Assembly: GCA_041200185.1 (NCBI GenBank)
Contig: CP165730.1
Location: 1 to 64,000 of the forward strand
Direction of reading: 5' to 3'
DNA length: 64,000 nt
Origin: G041200185 sp041200185
GTDB taxonomy: Bacteria; Pseudomonadota; Alphaproteobacteria; BNTO01
A model generated the notes under the pieces. It was not told where the DNA came from. It did no database searches and saw only the letters and a program-made list of their open reading frames with translations. A program made the position numbers and the translations under genes. This document shows positions 1 to 9,696 of this stretch, piece after piece. Within the stretch, counting starts at the first letter, position 1. Every line of letters starts with the position of its first letter.

Positions 1-100
1 GATGTTTTGCGGCCGAACCGGCCGTTTCTTTTCTGTTCCGATTCGAGACAAGATGTACTACCCTGAACGAGAAGGAGACGGGATTAGGCTGAGGGAGGTT

Positions 101-1480
101 ATGGTTAACGAGATACATTCCTTGGCTACAGTTCCTTTGAAGGAGTTACAGAATCTCTGGCCGTCTGTCTTGGCAGATATTGCGGTTCAGGTTGGTTCAG
201 GGTGCTGTCATAGCTGGTTTGAAAAGGCCTTTCCCCTGCGTTTTGAGGATGGCTTCCTGACTCTTCGGACGACTCAGAGGCTCATTCGGGACCGTCTTTC
301 GTCTCAATACAGCCAGATTTTGATCGACAGTTGGAAAAAGCATCTCCCAGCTTTGGTTTCGGTAGAAGTCATCGTCGAGGAGGTATCTCCGGCTTCTGCT
401 GTGAAGGAAACTCAAAATGTCTCTTCTGAGAAAGCGTTATCCAAGGAGAACGAAGCACCACGATCTCCTCTGGATCCGCGATTTACGTTTGAAAAATTTA
501 TCGTTGGGAAGTCGAATGAATTTGCTTACGCAGCTGCCCTTCGTGTAGCAGAGGCTGAAACGATTCAGTTTAATCCCCTTTTCCTATACGGAGGAGTAGG
601 GCTTGGCAAAACGCATTTGATGCACGCTATTGCATGGAAAATCCGAGAGAAGCATCCTCACCGAAACGTCATTTACCTGTCAGCTGAAAAGTTTATGTAT
701 CAGTTCATTCGTTCCCTGCGATTTCACGACACCATGAGTTTTAAGGAGCAGTTCCGCAGTGTTGATACGTTGATGATTGATGATTTTCAGTTCATTGGGG
801 GAAAAGAAACCACTCAGGAGGAATTTTTTCATACCTTTAATTCTCTTGTTGACAATAATCGACAAATTATTATTTCAGCAGATAAGTCCCCTTCAGATTT
901 AGAAAATATTGGCGATCGTTTGAAGTCACGCCTGGGGTGGGGGCTAGTTGCTGATATTCACCCCACGACTTATGAGCTGAGGCTTGGAATTTTGCAATCC
1001 AAAGTTGAATCTCTGTCCGTTCCCATTCCGCCCGAGGTAATGGAGTTTTTGGCGGCCAAAATCACGTCAAATGTCCGTGAGCTGGAAGGGGCTCTGAACT
1101 GCTTGATTGCTCACGCTTCATTGGTGGGGCGTGATATTACTTTGGAGACGACCCAAGATGTCCTTCGGGATTTGCTCCGTTCGAACGAGCGGTTTGTGAC
1201 GATCGAGGATATCCAAAAGAGGACAAGTGAGTTTTATAGCATCAAAACGGCTGATTTGTTGTCATCACGGCGACTGAAGGCTTTGACTCGTCCTCGGCAG
1301 GTGGCCATGTACCTTTGCAAAGTCCTGACAACGAAATCTCTGCCGGAGATCGGTCGAAAATTTGGCGGACGCGATCATACAACTGTTATCCACGCTGTCA
1401 AGAAGGTCCAGGAGCTTTGTGCCGCCGACCCCGAGTTTGCGCACGATCTGGCGACTTTGCAGACGTCTTTGGAAGGGTAG
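101..1480 (+). CDS. dnaA: Chromosomal replication initiator protein DnaA
   Basis: DnaA binds DnaA boxes at oriC, oligomerises with ATP and melts the origin. The 459-residue product has the expected domains: an N-terminal helical domain I, a short linker, an AAA+ core with Walker A (GGVGLGKTHL, about residues 164-173) and Walker B (LMIDDFQF, about 224-231), and the domain IV signature GRDHTTVIHAVKKV near the C-terminus. The reading frame stays open upstream to base 2, but ATG 101 is chosen because GGGAGG sits just before it and the protein then has normal family length. The gene stands alone: no dnaN follows and an IS remnant lies about 320 bp downstream. No cluster of DnaA boxes is seen nearby, so the origin is probably elsewhere. 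The family call is secure. Confidence 0.97.
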   Translation: MVNEIHSLATVPLKELQNLWPSVLADIAVQVGSGCCHSWFEKAFPLRFEDGFLTLRTTQRLIRDRLSSQYSQILIDSWKKHLPALVSVEVIVEEVSPASAVKETQNVSSEKALSKENEAPRSPLDPRFTFEKFIVGKSNEFAYAAALRVAEAETIQFNPLFLYGGVGLGKTHLMHAIAWKIREKHPHRNVIYLSAEKFMYQFIRSLRFHDTMSFKEQFRSVDTLMIDDFQFIGGKETTQEEFFHTFNSLVDNNRQIIISADKSPSDLENIGDRLKSRLGWGLVADIHPTTYELRLGILQSKVESLSVPIPPEVMEFLAAKITSNVRELEGALNCLIAHASLVGRDITLETTQDVLRDLLRSNERFVTIEDIQKRTSEFYSIKTADLLSSRRLKALTRPRQVAMYLCKVLTTKSLPEIGRKFGGRDHTTVIHAVKKVQELCAADPEFAHDLATLQTSLEG

Positions 1481-1799
1481 TTCAACTGTACGCCGGAGCT
1501 GATGAGGGGACAATGCCCCCACAGAGCGCTAAGGGTTTGAGCTGATGGGCCGTCTGTGGCGGAGTTTGGTGGAAGATCCTTAGGTACCATTGAGCCCTAC
1601 CAAAAGGATTTTATCCTGCAGCAACAGTCTAGAGCCTTTTTGAGACCTGCACCTTTATAGATTTTGCTAGACCTTCGGCATAATGCGGAGAATGAGACAT
1701 AAATAGAAAAAGAGTAGGAGAGGTCAGCCGCAGGAGGCCTAGTAGGCTAACGCAAAAAGGTAAGAGGCAGACACGACTATCGCCAAGCCACTCTTTTAT
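1481..1799. other. Intergenic spacer dnaA to IS1 copy 1
   Basis: No credible gene, RNA or strong terminator is visible in this stretch. Short open frames here are fragments without ribosome binding sites. Confidence 0.5.
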
Positions 1800-2650
1800 G
1801 GGGATATCCCCCTTCTCTATGAGTTGGCTTTCTCAAGAGGGTTGCCCAAGAAATTTGATGGATCTGTGGACTTCTTTTGTAAATTCGCAAGGGGTGGTTT
1901 TTTCATAGCTTAGGAAACACGGAGTCAAAGACGGAAGTCAACAATGGATGTGCGCGGATTGTCATCGGACTCCGTGTGATGTTGATCGCCGGATTCAAGA
2001 GACACAGAGGAGGAAAAAGAATTGGCAATTATCATTTATTTGGATGGTGTTGGCCTTAGAGGAGTCGCTCGAATTCTTACAAAGATGCAGTACCCTAACA
2101 GTTATGCGCTGGATGGCTCAGGCTGGTCAGAAAATTGAACAAGAAGAACTTGAATTTCAAAATAAAATTGACTCTCAAAAAACTTCTCTAACCAGGAAGA
2201 AGTCAACGAAATCCCAAAAGAAGATAAGAAACACATCGCCATTCTCGAAATGGACGAGCTTTTTCCGTTTATCGGAAAGAAATCGAATCCGATAAGGGTT
2301 TGGACCGCGGTCGATAGAGATTCGGAGGCTTTTGTTGGATTTTCCATTGGAAACGGAAGTGGTAAGAGCTTAAAATCCTTTTTAACTCAACTTAGTAAAA
2401 AACATACAGTTGATTTCGTCTGTACAGATGGAAATTGTTGTTACGAAGAATACGTCAATCAATCCTTCGAGGACGCTAAACCTTGCGTATCAAAAGCGGA
2501 GACAGGCCTTGTTGAGTCCTTTAATTTTGTTTTACGTCATTATTTAGGGCGTTTAAAAGGCAAATCTGTTGCTTTACTTGTTAAAAAATTTAACGCCCGC
2601 TTCGAGGAGCCAAAGCAAAAATCCGTAGCCTAGAGATTGATGACAGCCCC
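1800..2650 (+). mobile_element. IS1-family element copy 1, decayed
   Basis: One of three related copies (others at 38346-39270 and 59156-59462). The left end GGGGATATCCCCCTTCTC and the inverted right end GGGGCTGTCATCAATCTC are imperfect terminal inverted repeats. Similarity to the other copies stops at these ends, which defines the borders. Relative to copy 2, this copy has lost about 39 bp covering the transposase start codon and about 38 bp in the middle. No target-site duplication is obvious. The element is dead but keeps both ends, so it could still be mobilised in trans or recombine with the other copies. Confidence 0.8.
1927..2633 (+). pseudogene. IS1-family transposase remnant (copy 1)
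   Basis: Pieces in different frames match the order of an IS1 transposase: the second half of a zinc ribbon (CADCHRT), a helix-turn-helix region (LDGVGLRGVARIL) and a DDE core. The catalytic residues D (MDELFPFIGKK), D (CTDGN) and E (SKAETGLVESFN) are all present in the longest piece, 2250-2633. The start codon and first Cys pair are deleted, the middle is frameshifted, and a one-base loss near 2600 ends the frame early. It cannot make functional transposase. Confidence 0.8.
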
Positions 2651-3832
2651 GTTTGCAGGGGATGTTTATCGTTTCTACAGCCTTCGACGGGTGTTCAACG
2701 AATAAAATCTTGAATCCTGGCGAATTTGCTTTTGGTTTTTATCTTAATCATCCATCGGGATGCCATCTCTGGTTTTGCAGGAATAAGTTGGCTAGAAAAT
2801 GAAACAATTCCCTCAATTCTTCTGTTGCCCCTTTAAGCCCTCCAAATAGGGCCAGGAGTCCTTCTTGTTTTCTCAAAATAGAGGTCGTCGAAACATAGAA
2901 GAAACACCCATGAGCGTCTCAATACTCCAGAAGCTTAGTAAGCTTATCAGTTCTTTCCACAAAATTTATTTTGTTGGCTCCAATTATCAAATTTCATGAA
3001 AAGAATCCCTCTATAAAGTTCAAAATGTATTCCAAAAAGGTCTGTGGAAGACCTCGTTAGAAAGAGAAAATATCGATTCGCTACTCTTTATTGGTAAGTC
3101 TATGCGCATGGTTCGGATAGCTTATCTTTCAGCCAATTGTCAATCTCTTCAGCGCCTCGAAACTCTTGTCATCCAGCATTTTCATCTCCATAAAGAACGG
3201 TCAATCTCAGACAAGGAAGTGCAAAAAGGCTTGTAGGTGCGACGGAATCAAATACCAAAGACTCGAAATTTGTCAAAAATAAAGAAAAATTATATAATAA
3301 AAAATTAAAGATACAATCAATAAAAATTACGAAAAGCTTTGTGTATATTTGCGTTTCCCAATCTGTATTTTATAACTCGACGATCCGTAAAACAGGTGAT
3401 CCGATTCCTCAACAGGTCGTGATTTTGGCGGATTCGCGGGATGGATAAACTTCTTAAAATGAATAATTTCTTGGAAAAAGCGACGAGAGTATTTTAACTT
3501 GGAAGATCACGTTCCTATCCAGAGCTTCCAAGCTTGAGAATTATTACCAAAAATGTTCTTGGAAACTTCAAGCGATGAAAAATTTTAAGAAATATTTATA
3601 GGAAGCTTATAAATATCCATCTTTAATTGAGGTTTATTGTATACATCAACAATTGTCCTTAAATTTTAAGTTTTTCTAAAAAATAGATTATTGTACTTCT
3701 TAGCTTCTTTGATTTTCCCGGTGAATTCCCTCATTTTGGCGTCTGGACGACTGCTTACCTCCTCTTCTCCACTTGCTATTCGACATCGTACATCTAAATC
3801 AAGATTCTTGGCGTCTTTGTTTTTGATTACGC
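2651..3832. other. AT-rich gene desert with possible coding relics
   Basis: No intact gene. On the minus strand about 2748-2918 is open for roughly 55 codons and reads like protein (for example LRKQEGLLALFGGLKG), but it has no start or ribosome binding site and matches no family I recognise. The rest is strongly AT-rich. It reads as decayed coding DNA. Confidence 0.4.
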
Positions 3833-5272
3833 CTAATACAAAAATATGTACGAGGCGAGAATCAAGACAGGAAGAAGAAGGCAAAACGACCATTTCAAAT
3901 ATCCGAAAAAGGACGGAACTCGCACGCCACTTTGTTTTGCGATAGCTTGCACCATAAAGTTGGGCGCGTTGCCAATATACGTCATGGCGCCCATAAAAAC
4001 CGAGCCCGAAGAAATAGCAATTAGGATCTGCCTTCCCTCATTCATGAGGTACGCTGGATCTCCTCCCGCCATCTTGAAAAAGACAAGATACGTTGGAGCG
4101 TTGTCGAGAAAGGCAGAAAATGGGCTCACAAACCAAAAGTACCAAAACGCCTCATGAGATGAACTTTCGAGAAGGATTCGGATCGGTTGAAAAAACTCGT
4201 GCCCCCCCCTTAGCATGATCGAAATGGGAGCCATCGTGATAAAAATCACCACAAAAACTCTTGCTACTTCGCTAATAGGCCCCCATTGCATCTTGCGTTT
4301 CGATCCCGTTTCGATTTGCCTCTTTCGAAATGTCCACATGGATACTGCCGAAATTAACAACAAACCGATCTCCCGAGCGAGGCTTTTGTAGTGGACGCTT
4401 GTACCGCAAACGGTAAACGCTGCCTTCTTTGGCCAGCTCCCTGAAACTGAGATCAAAACGATGGCGAAGAGCATCAGGACGATATTGACGGAACCTGAAA
4501 TTGTTATCGACTTTCTCAACGGTCGAACATCACTCTTGTCCGATGTCAGCTCATCAGGATTCCTTGCAAAGTAAAAACGATCCATCGCGATGTAACACAC
4601 CAACAATAGGGATTCGACAAAGGCAAAAATCGGGAAGATGTGCTGAGCCGTCCACAAAAAATGAACGCCTTTGAGGTAACCCAAAAACAGTGGTGGATCG
4701 CCAAAAGGCAAAAGGCATCCCCCAATATTCGCCACAAGAAAAATAAAGAAGATGACCGTATGGACCTTATGCTTACGATTTCGATTAACATCAAGCATTG
4801 GTCTCAGTAACAAAATCGCCGTTCCTGTTGTTCCAATCAAGTTGGCAAGAATACCACCTAGCAGAAACAAAAACACATTGACACTCGTTGTTCCCTCGCG
4901 GTGGATTTTGATCGTTATCCCGCTACTGATAATGTAAAGTGTTGTGATTAGGATAATGAAAGGCAAATATTCTTTTATTAAAACTCCAGTAATCATGTGA
5001 CCTGTTGAGTAACTTCCAAGTGAAATGAAGCACAACCACGTTGACAACACGGTCCACGCTACCAGCAAAATATTTTCAATCTTGTGCCAAAGAGCCGGAA
5101 TGAGAAGGGGGCCGAAGGCGATAGACAGCAGTACTCCCAGAAAAGGAACACCCGACACCAAAGGGGGCATAGCCACAGCTGCTTGGGCAGGCGCCACAAA
5201 GGCTAGAAAAAGCAAAACTACACCCCCAAGCCACCTTGGTTTACTACCTATTTCCTTGTCTGAATCTTTCAA
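3833..5272 (-). CDS. Sodium:proton antiporter-type transporter (CitMHS/ArsB superfamily)
   Basis: A 479-residue inner-membrane protein with about 12 hydrophobic segments. It resembles NhaD-like Na+/H+ antiporters of the ion-transporter (CitMHS/ArsB) superfamily. Recognisable stretches are GTTGTAILLLRP, NIGGCLLPFGDPPLFLG and, near the C-terminus, SGSVFMGAMTYIGNAPNF, the two symmetric substrate-site regions of this family. The first segment (VVLLFLAFVAPAQA) looks like a signal or first helix. The start is a TTG at 5270-5272 preceded by AGGGTGAG; no ATG lies upstream in frame. The gene stands alone. A role in sodium or pH homeostasis is inferred from the family; the exact substrate cannot be read from sequence. 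Confidence 0.85.
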   Translation of the reverse strand: MKDSDKEIGSKPRWLGGVVLLFLAFVAPAQAAVAMPPLVSGVPFLGVLLSIAFGPLLIPALWHKIENILLVAWTVLSTWLCFISLGSYSTGHMITGVLIKEYLPFIILITTLYIISSGITIKIHREGTTSVNVFLFLLGGILANLIGTTGTAILLLRPMLDVNRNRKHKVHTVIFFIFLVANIGGCLLPFGDPPLFLGYLKGVHFLWTAQHIFPIFAFVESLLLVCYIAMDRFYFARNPDELTSDKSDVRPLRKSITISGSVNIVLMLFAIVLISVSGSWPKKAAFTVCGTSVHYKSLAREIGLLLISAVSMWTFRKRQIETGSKRKMQWGPISEVARVFVVIFITMAPISIMLRGGHEFFQPIRILLESSSHEAFWYFWFVSPFSAFLDNAPTYLVFFKMAGGDPAYLMNEGRQILIAISSGSVFMGAMTYIGNAPNFMVQAIAKQSGVRVPSFFGYLKWSFCLLLPVLILASYIFLY

Positions 5273-5430
5273 ATGCTCACCCTAAGTGCACCTCTCAGCG
5301 CACGACTTCCCGCTAGACCAGCTCGATGGATTTATTCTATAGAAGTTCTTTATGAGAATCAAAATTTGTGATCAGCTCGTCTCTAAAGCTACTTCCCTTG
5401 CTCGACCGGCTTTTTAAACGCTAACCCCAA

Positions 5431-5470
5431 GAAAACACCTAGGAGACTTTCCTCCCCTAGGTGCTTTTTC
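5431..5470 (-). terminator. Rho-independent terminator, bidirectional
   Basis: The inverted repeat CACCTAGGAG / CTCCCCTAGGTG (5436-5463) has a six-base loop and T-rich tracts on both sides. It lies just past the stop of the LRR gene at 5507, so it most likely ends that minus-strand transcript. Confidence 0.7.
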
Positions 5471-5506
5471 TGCCCAGATCCCCCCTCCTTGAAGGAAAGT
5501 TGTCAT

Positions 5507-6619
5507 CTACGTGTGCGAGACGAAAATGGAAGCATCATCATCAATCGCCCAAAACCAGTCAGAATCACAGGCATTGAGGCTCTTCAGCGTTATATCCGTT
5601 ATTTGAATGAGACAGAGGTCATCACAGTCCTCGAATGCCCCGAAAAAAAACCGTTGTTGCATGTACTGGTTCTCCTTTTCGAACACGACTGGGCCACTAA
5701 AACAAAGACACTTGAGATTCGAACATTTTGAACACAGAAGACCGTGCTGGGCATTTATATTGTAGCCAATTGTTGCTTGTTGTTGGTTGTCAATGATGAG
5801 GCTCACTAAGGATTTGTTCTCAGATAATGCACTGCCAGCAATAAACGTCAAACCTTGACCGCCACAAATGCACGTTAACCCCTCGGCCTCCGCAAAAGCT
5901 AAATGTCCTAACGAAGTCACGGCAGCGGGGATTTCCAACGACATATTTGGAAATTTGGCCATAAAGAAGACGCTTTGCTTAATGCAAGTTAGTGAGGACG
6001 GAAGACAGAAATCTCGAGGCATGGAACATTCTTTGAAACACCAACAGCCGATTTCAGTAACATCATTAATATTTTGCAAAGATGACAACCGACTGGACTC
6101 AAACATGCTGTCCCTTAGTTTTTTCGTTTTTGCTGGAAGGACGATGCACATCGGAACCGGAAGGTTAGCAAGGTAGACCTTGTCCTCATCGAAAACATAG
6201 GGCGAACATTGGCTAAAATCCAGCGTGTTGAGTTTGATGCCCCCTGTTGTTATTTGAGTCTGATCGCAGGGTAGATGAAATGCCAGATGGTCGATCTGTT
6301 GCAGCTGGCTACCTTGAGGAACTACAATTCGTGTTGGATTACATACGGAATAATCCCACTTTTTAATCCGTTGCAGACAAGACGGTAAAGTGACTGCAAG
6401 AGTATTTTCCTCTTTGACACTACCGTCAGGTTGTTCGATTTGATTTGTTTGCGTGCGGATATAGCGTTCTTTCACAGGTTGCGAGACCATCTTAGCTAAT
6501 GTTTCTTTCTTAAGAACGGTATCCGTGAACGCCTCAGACGCCTTACCGGAACCCCAAATTCCCATACTGGAGATTAAAGCAATTCCAAGAGTAAATACCT
6601 TTAAATGTGTTGTTTTCAT
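5507..6619 (-). CDS. Exported leucine-rich repeat protein (BspA type)
   Basis: 370 residues. The N-terminus is a clear Sec signal peptide (basic MKTTHLK, then hydrophobic VFTLGIALISSMGIWG, cleavage near GKA-SEA). The middle and C-terminal parts carry irregular repeats of about 23 residues with the BspA-type LRR_5 pattern (for example VTEIGCWCFKEC, LTCIKQSVFF, VTSLGHLAFAEAEGL, LTFIAGSALSENKSL). Such proteins are usually surface-exposed or secreted and mediate contact with host cells or other microbes. The start has GAGGAG eight bases upstream. The gene is monocistronic, with a terminator downstream. The repeat family is fairly sure; the host-interaction role is inference. Confidence 0.8.
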   Translation of the reverse strand: MKTTHLKVFTLGIALISSMGIWGSGKASEAFTDTVLKKETLAKMVSQPVKERYIRTQTNQIEQPDGSVKEENTLAVTLPSCLQRIKKWDYSVCNPTRIVVPQGSQLQQIDHLAFHLPCDQTQITTGGIKLNTLDFSQCSPYVFDEDKVYLANLPVPMCIVLPAKTKKLRDSMFESSRLSSLQNINDVTEIGCWCFKECSMPRDFCLPSSLTCIKQSVFFMAKFPNMSLEIPAAVTSLGHLAFAEAEGLTCICGGQGLTFIAGSALSENKSLVSLIIDNQQQATIGYNINAQHGLLCSKCSNLKCLCFSGPVVFEKENQYMQQRFFFGAFEDCDDLCLIQITDITLKSLNACDSDWFWAIDDDASIFVSHT

Positions 6620-6859
6620 GTTTTTCTCCTCTGTTGTTAGTTAAGACCAATGATTTTTATCAGTTATAATGTTGTTTGAATTGTATTTTTTGAGATATAA
6701 CGATCTTTAATTAACTGATTTTTAGCACGCATCTAAATGTTTCGTCAAGCTATAAATCGATGGTGGGTTGTGGATGCATGAATCAGGAATAGGACGCACA
6801 AAAACGTAGCCCTAACTCCATAATGTTGGTTATGTTTTTGATATAAAGTGAGATAACCC

Positions 6860-6933
6860 TGGAGCGGGCGATGGGAATCGGACCCACGTAACCAGCTTGG
6901 AAGGCTGGGGCTCTACCATTGAGCTACGCCCGC
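6860..6933 (-). tRNA. tRNA-Gly (TCC)
   Basis: The minus strand folds into a cloverleaf: acceptor GCGGGCG/CGCCCGC, anticodon loop CTTCCAA with anticodon TCC, and T-loop GTCCGATTCCC. A CCA follows the acceptor in the genome (6860-6862). Confidence 0.95.
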
Positions 6934-6936
6934 AAC

Positions 6937-7019
6937 TGGAAGGGGTAGGATTCGAACCTACGTAGACTCGCGTCGGCAGATTTACAGTCTGCTGCCATTA
7001 ACCACTCGGCCACCCTTCC
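6937..7019 (-). tRNA. tRNA-Tyr (GTA)
   Basis: The minus strand gives a class II tRNA: acceptor GGAAGGG/CCCTTCC, anticodon loop CTGTAAA with anticodon GTA, a long variable arm and T-loop GTTCGAATC. No CCA is encoded. It lies three bases upstream of tRNA-Gly and is probably cotranscribed with it. Confidence 0.95.
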
Positions 7020-7662
7020 GCACACGGCTTCATTGTAGAATCGCTACTCAGATGTTGTCAAGGCAACGCGAAGACTAGAAAAAATTCATGGCAATTGATG
7101 TTTTTGTATTGTCTATAATTTTCATATTTAACAAGTACCATAATCCTGCATCTCAATTATTATTTTCCAAAAGAAGCTGTAGATATTCATAAACACCAGG
7201 TGTTTGGGCTTGAACCACAACAAAATGCTCAACCAGTGTATAACCGCGTTTAGCAAAAGAATGAAGGACGACAAATAACAGCAATTAGAGAGATGACGCA
7301 TACATAAAGGGAATTGTCCGGCGCTTTGGCCCCGTTTTAGCTTTTAAAAACGTTTTCAGGCCAAACCTTTCGATGCCCCCTCCAAGAAACGTCCTACAAA
7401 TAAGTTAAATCTACGTACCATTAAGTCATGGGAATGAACATATAAAACATCAATGCGAAAGAAGACCGTTCGTTTTATAAAGATAGATTCGGAGATAGGT
7501 CGTAGGATTTCCCCGCTTAAACCATCAGCGACATCAAATAAAAAAGCTATTTACATATACCTTAAATGATTTGAGATCAAGTATACTATATGTATATCTG
7601 ATTTATTTATATGAAAACAGCATAAAAACTAGACGATCCTTAATGGAAGTGGAAAGAAAATG
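7020..7662. other. Intergenic stretch with a possible coding relic
   Basis: No intact gene. Minus-strand positions near 7157-7280 are open for about 40 codons and read like protein (HSFAKRGYTLVEHFVVVQAQ), ending in a stop, with no usable start. A plus-strand open frame from 7571 runs into the duplicated atp segment and is not a gene. Confidence 0.4.
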
Positions 7663-8422
7663 CACGCCTCAGATTCAACAAAGGCTCTATATAGCCTCAA
7701 AAGAAGAAGGTGCCTCAGAATCTGAGACAACCATTGATCAAAACACGGCTCAAGTAAAGGCTGTTGAACTGAATCACGCTTACCCTTGTGAGTTAGACGG
7801 CTTTCTAGATCTTCCCAAAAAGGAAATACGGATGTCGTTCCAGCGGTTTGCGTGAGAGTGTTCACAAAACGTCCGCTAACCAAGCCAACAGAACCTGCTT
7901 CGTGGTTCTTAAACCATCTCTCCATATGCTCCAGAACGTAGCGGGCCTTCTCCAAAAAGTGGTCCCCCTTCGAAAAATGACCAAGACCAGCAAGAGGTTC
8001 TGTCTGGTTAGCCTTATGCTTTAAAAAATACTCAGATGTCTTCGGTGTCAGAGGTATAAACGTCGCAACCTGTTGAGAATGCCTCTTCTCTTCACTTAAG
8101 GCTTCGTGAACGACGAAGAGGTTATATCCACCACACAAACCTTTGTTGGCCCCTAAAACGCAAATAATGTGAGGCTTAGTGAGATCTTTCGAATGGAAAA
8201 CCAAGGCAGTTTGTTTCGAAGATTCTGTCGTTGGTCAGCATCTAGAGAGTTCACAACATTTTCGAACATCTGTAGGAGTGAATTCTCATAGTTCCTAGCC
8301 CACAACAGACCGCGATGAGATTGGCGCAATTGCGCCGCAGCGATCAACTTCATTGCTGAAGTCAGCTTGTGTGTCGAAGAAATACTTCGAATCCTCTTTT
8401 TGATTTCCTGCAGACCGTTCAT
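7663..8422 (-). pseudogene. atpG: ATP synthase gamma subunit fragment (copy A)
   Basis: Starts at the same ATG as the full gene (MNGLQEIKKRIRS) and runs colinearly to about residue 252, where the duplication ends and foreign sequence follows. It therefore lacks the C-terminal helix. One A is missing from the run at 8197-8200 (four A here, five in copy B), which breaks the frame near residue 74. It cannot encode a working gamma subunit. Confidence 0.9.
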
Positions 8423-8430
8423 CAAAAACC

Positions 8431-9357
8431 TCAATCCAAAGGATGTTCCTGCCGCCAATCAAAAAGACAAGACCTGATAAAGACATCAACCGCTTGACTT
8501 TGATCCTCCGTCAAAGGGGTATCTTGATCAAAAGTCTCTAATAAATCAGGACGAGTTAACCTCAGCATCGATAGGTATTTATTTTCAAAGGAAGTGATTT
8601 CATGGGTCCTTAATTCGTTGAGATAATCGTGAACACCAAGATAGATAACCGCGACTTGCTCGGCATTTGAGAGAGGATGGTACTGAGGCTGTTTAAGAAG
8701 CTCAACAAGTCGTTCGCCTTTGGCTAAAAACTTTTGAGTGGTTTCATCAAGATCCGACGAAAACTGAGAAAAAACAGCCATTTCCCGATACTGAGAGAGA
8801 TCAAGTTTAATGCTCCCTGCAACGCGTTTCATTGATTTCGTTTGAGCAGCCGACCCCACACGACTGACGGAAATCCCAACGTTAACAGCCGGGCGGATTC
8901 CCTGAAAGAAAAGGTCGGTCTCGAGGAAGATCTGTCCATCCGTGATGGAAACGACGTTCGTTGGAATGTAGGCCGAGACGTCGCCAGCCTGTGTCTCAAT
9001 GATGGGGAGAGCCGTCAAGGACCCTCCTCCGAGCTCATCGCTGAGTTTAGCCGCTCGTTCAAGGAGGCGAGAGTGAAGATAGAAGACATCTCCCGGATAA
9101 GCTTCGCGTCCTGGAGGACGCTTGAGGAGAAGCGACATCTGCCTGTACGCAACGGCGTGCTTGGACAAGTCATCGTAAACGACAAGGGCGTGCATACCTC
9201 GATCACGGAAGAACTCGCCCATAGCACACCCCGTATAAGGAGCAAGGTACTGCAGGGCCGCCGAGTCGGATGCCGTTGCTGCGACGACAATGGAGTACTC
9301 CATAGCCCCAGCGTCCTCGAGCGTCTTAACAAGACGAGCAATAGAGGATTGTTTCTG
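8431..9357 (-). pseudogene. atpA: ATP synthase alpha subunit C-terminal fragment (copy A)
   Basis: The C-terminal 309 or so residues of AtpA, open to the normal stop but lacking the N-terminal barrel and Walker A. Its protein sequence is identical to copy B throughout, although the DNA differs at 15 positions, 14 of them clustered at 9004-9067. No promoter or start is evident, so it is probably not expressed. Confidence 0.9.
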
Positions 9358-9696
9358 CCGGCGACAGTCTCCTGAAATGCGATGACATCCTCGTGTAGTT
9401 AATCAACAAAAAGGATTCGACGGGAAAATGTCTGTTTAATCTGCAAACTTTACGAAGTCATCATTTTCTACTTCGTCACCAGTGATGGACTCATGAAAGC
9501 GATCTTTGCCATCACCCTGGCGTACTTTCGAACTACAAGTTAACACCTGTGTGTAAAATCTCCATTCTTAAGTCTTTCGACCACATCGACAGGCATTCCT
9601 ACATACCTTGCTCCACGTCACACCATCCCAAAACTCCGATAACAACGCCCATACCTACCTCTCATGTGATCCATCTACATCTCATTCCTCAACAAT
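9358..9696. other. Spacer between the atp duplicate and rpoC
   Basis: No gene seen. A weak inverted repeat ACGAAGT/ACTTCGT lies near 9450-9475. It could help end the rpoBC transcript but has no clear T-run. No rpsL follows rpoC here, unlike in many Proteobacteria. Confidence 0.4.

Larger units (their letters stand above)
7663..9357 (-). repeat. Truncated duplicate of the atpA-atpG junction (copy A)
   Basis: This 1695-bp block repeats 61863-63558 in the same orientation, 54.2 kb away. By eye the differences are a T/C near 7680, a one-base indel in an A-run (8197-8200), a T/C at 9349 and a patch of 14 substitutions at 9004-9067. Both borders are abrupt and lie inside genes, so copy A is the fragment and copy B the resident operon. 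No IS or short repeat is obvious at the borders. Confidence 0.93.

Noticed and set aside
7571..7855. Plus-strand 94-codon frame at the border of the atp duplicate
   Set aside because: It runs across the duplication border into antisense atpG, so it is a by-product of the junction.
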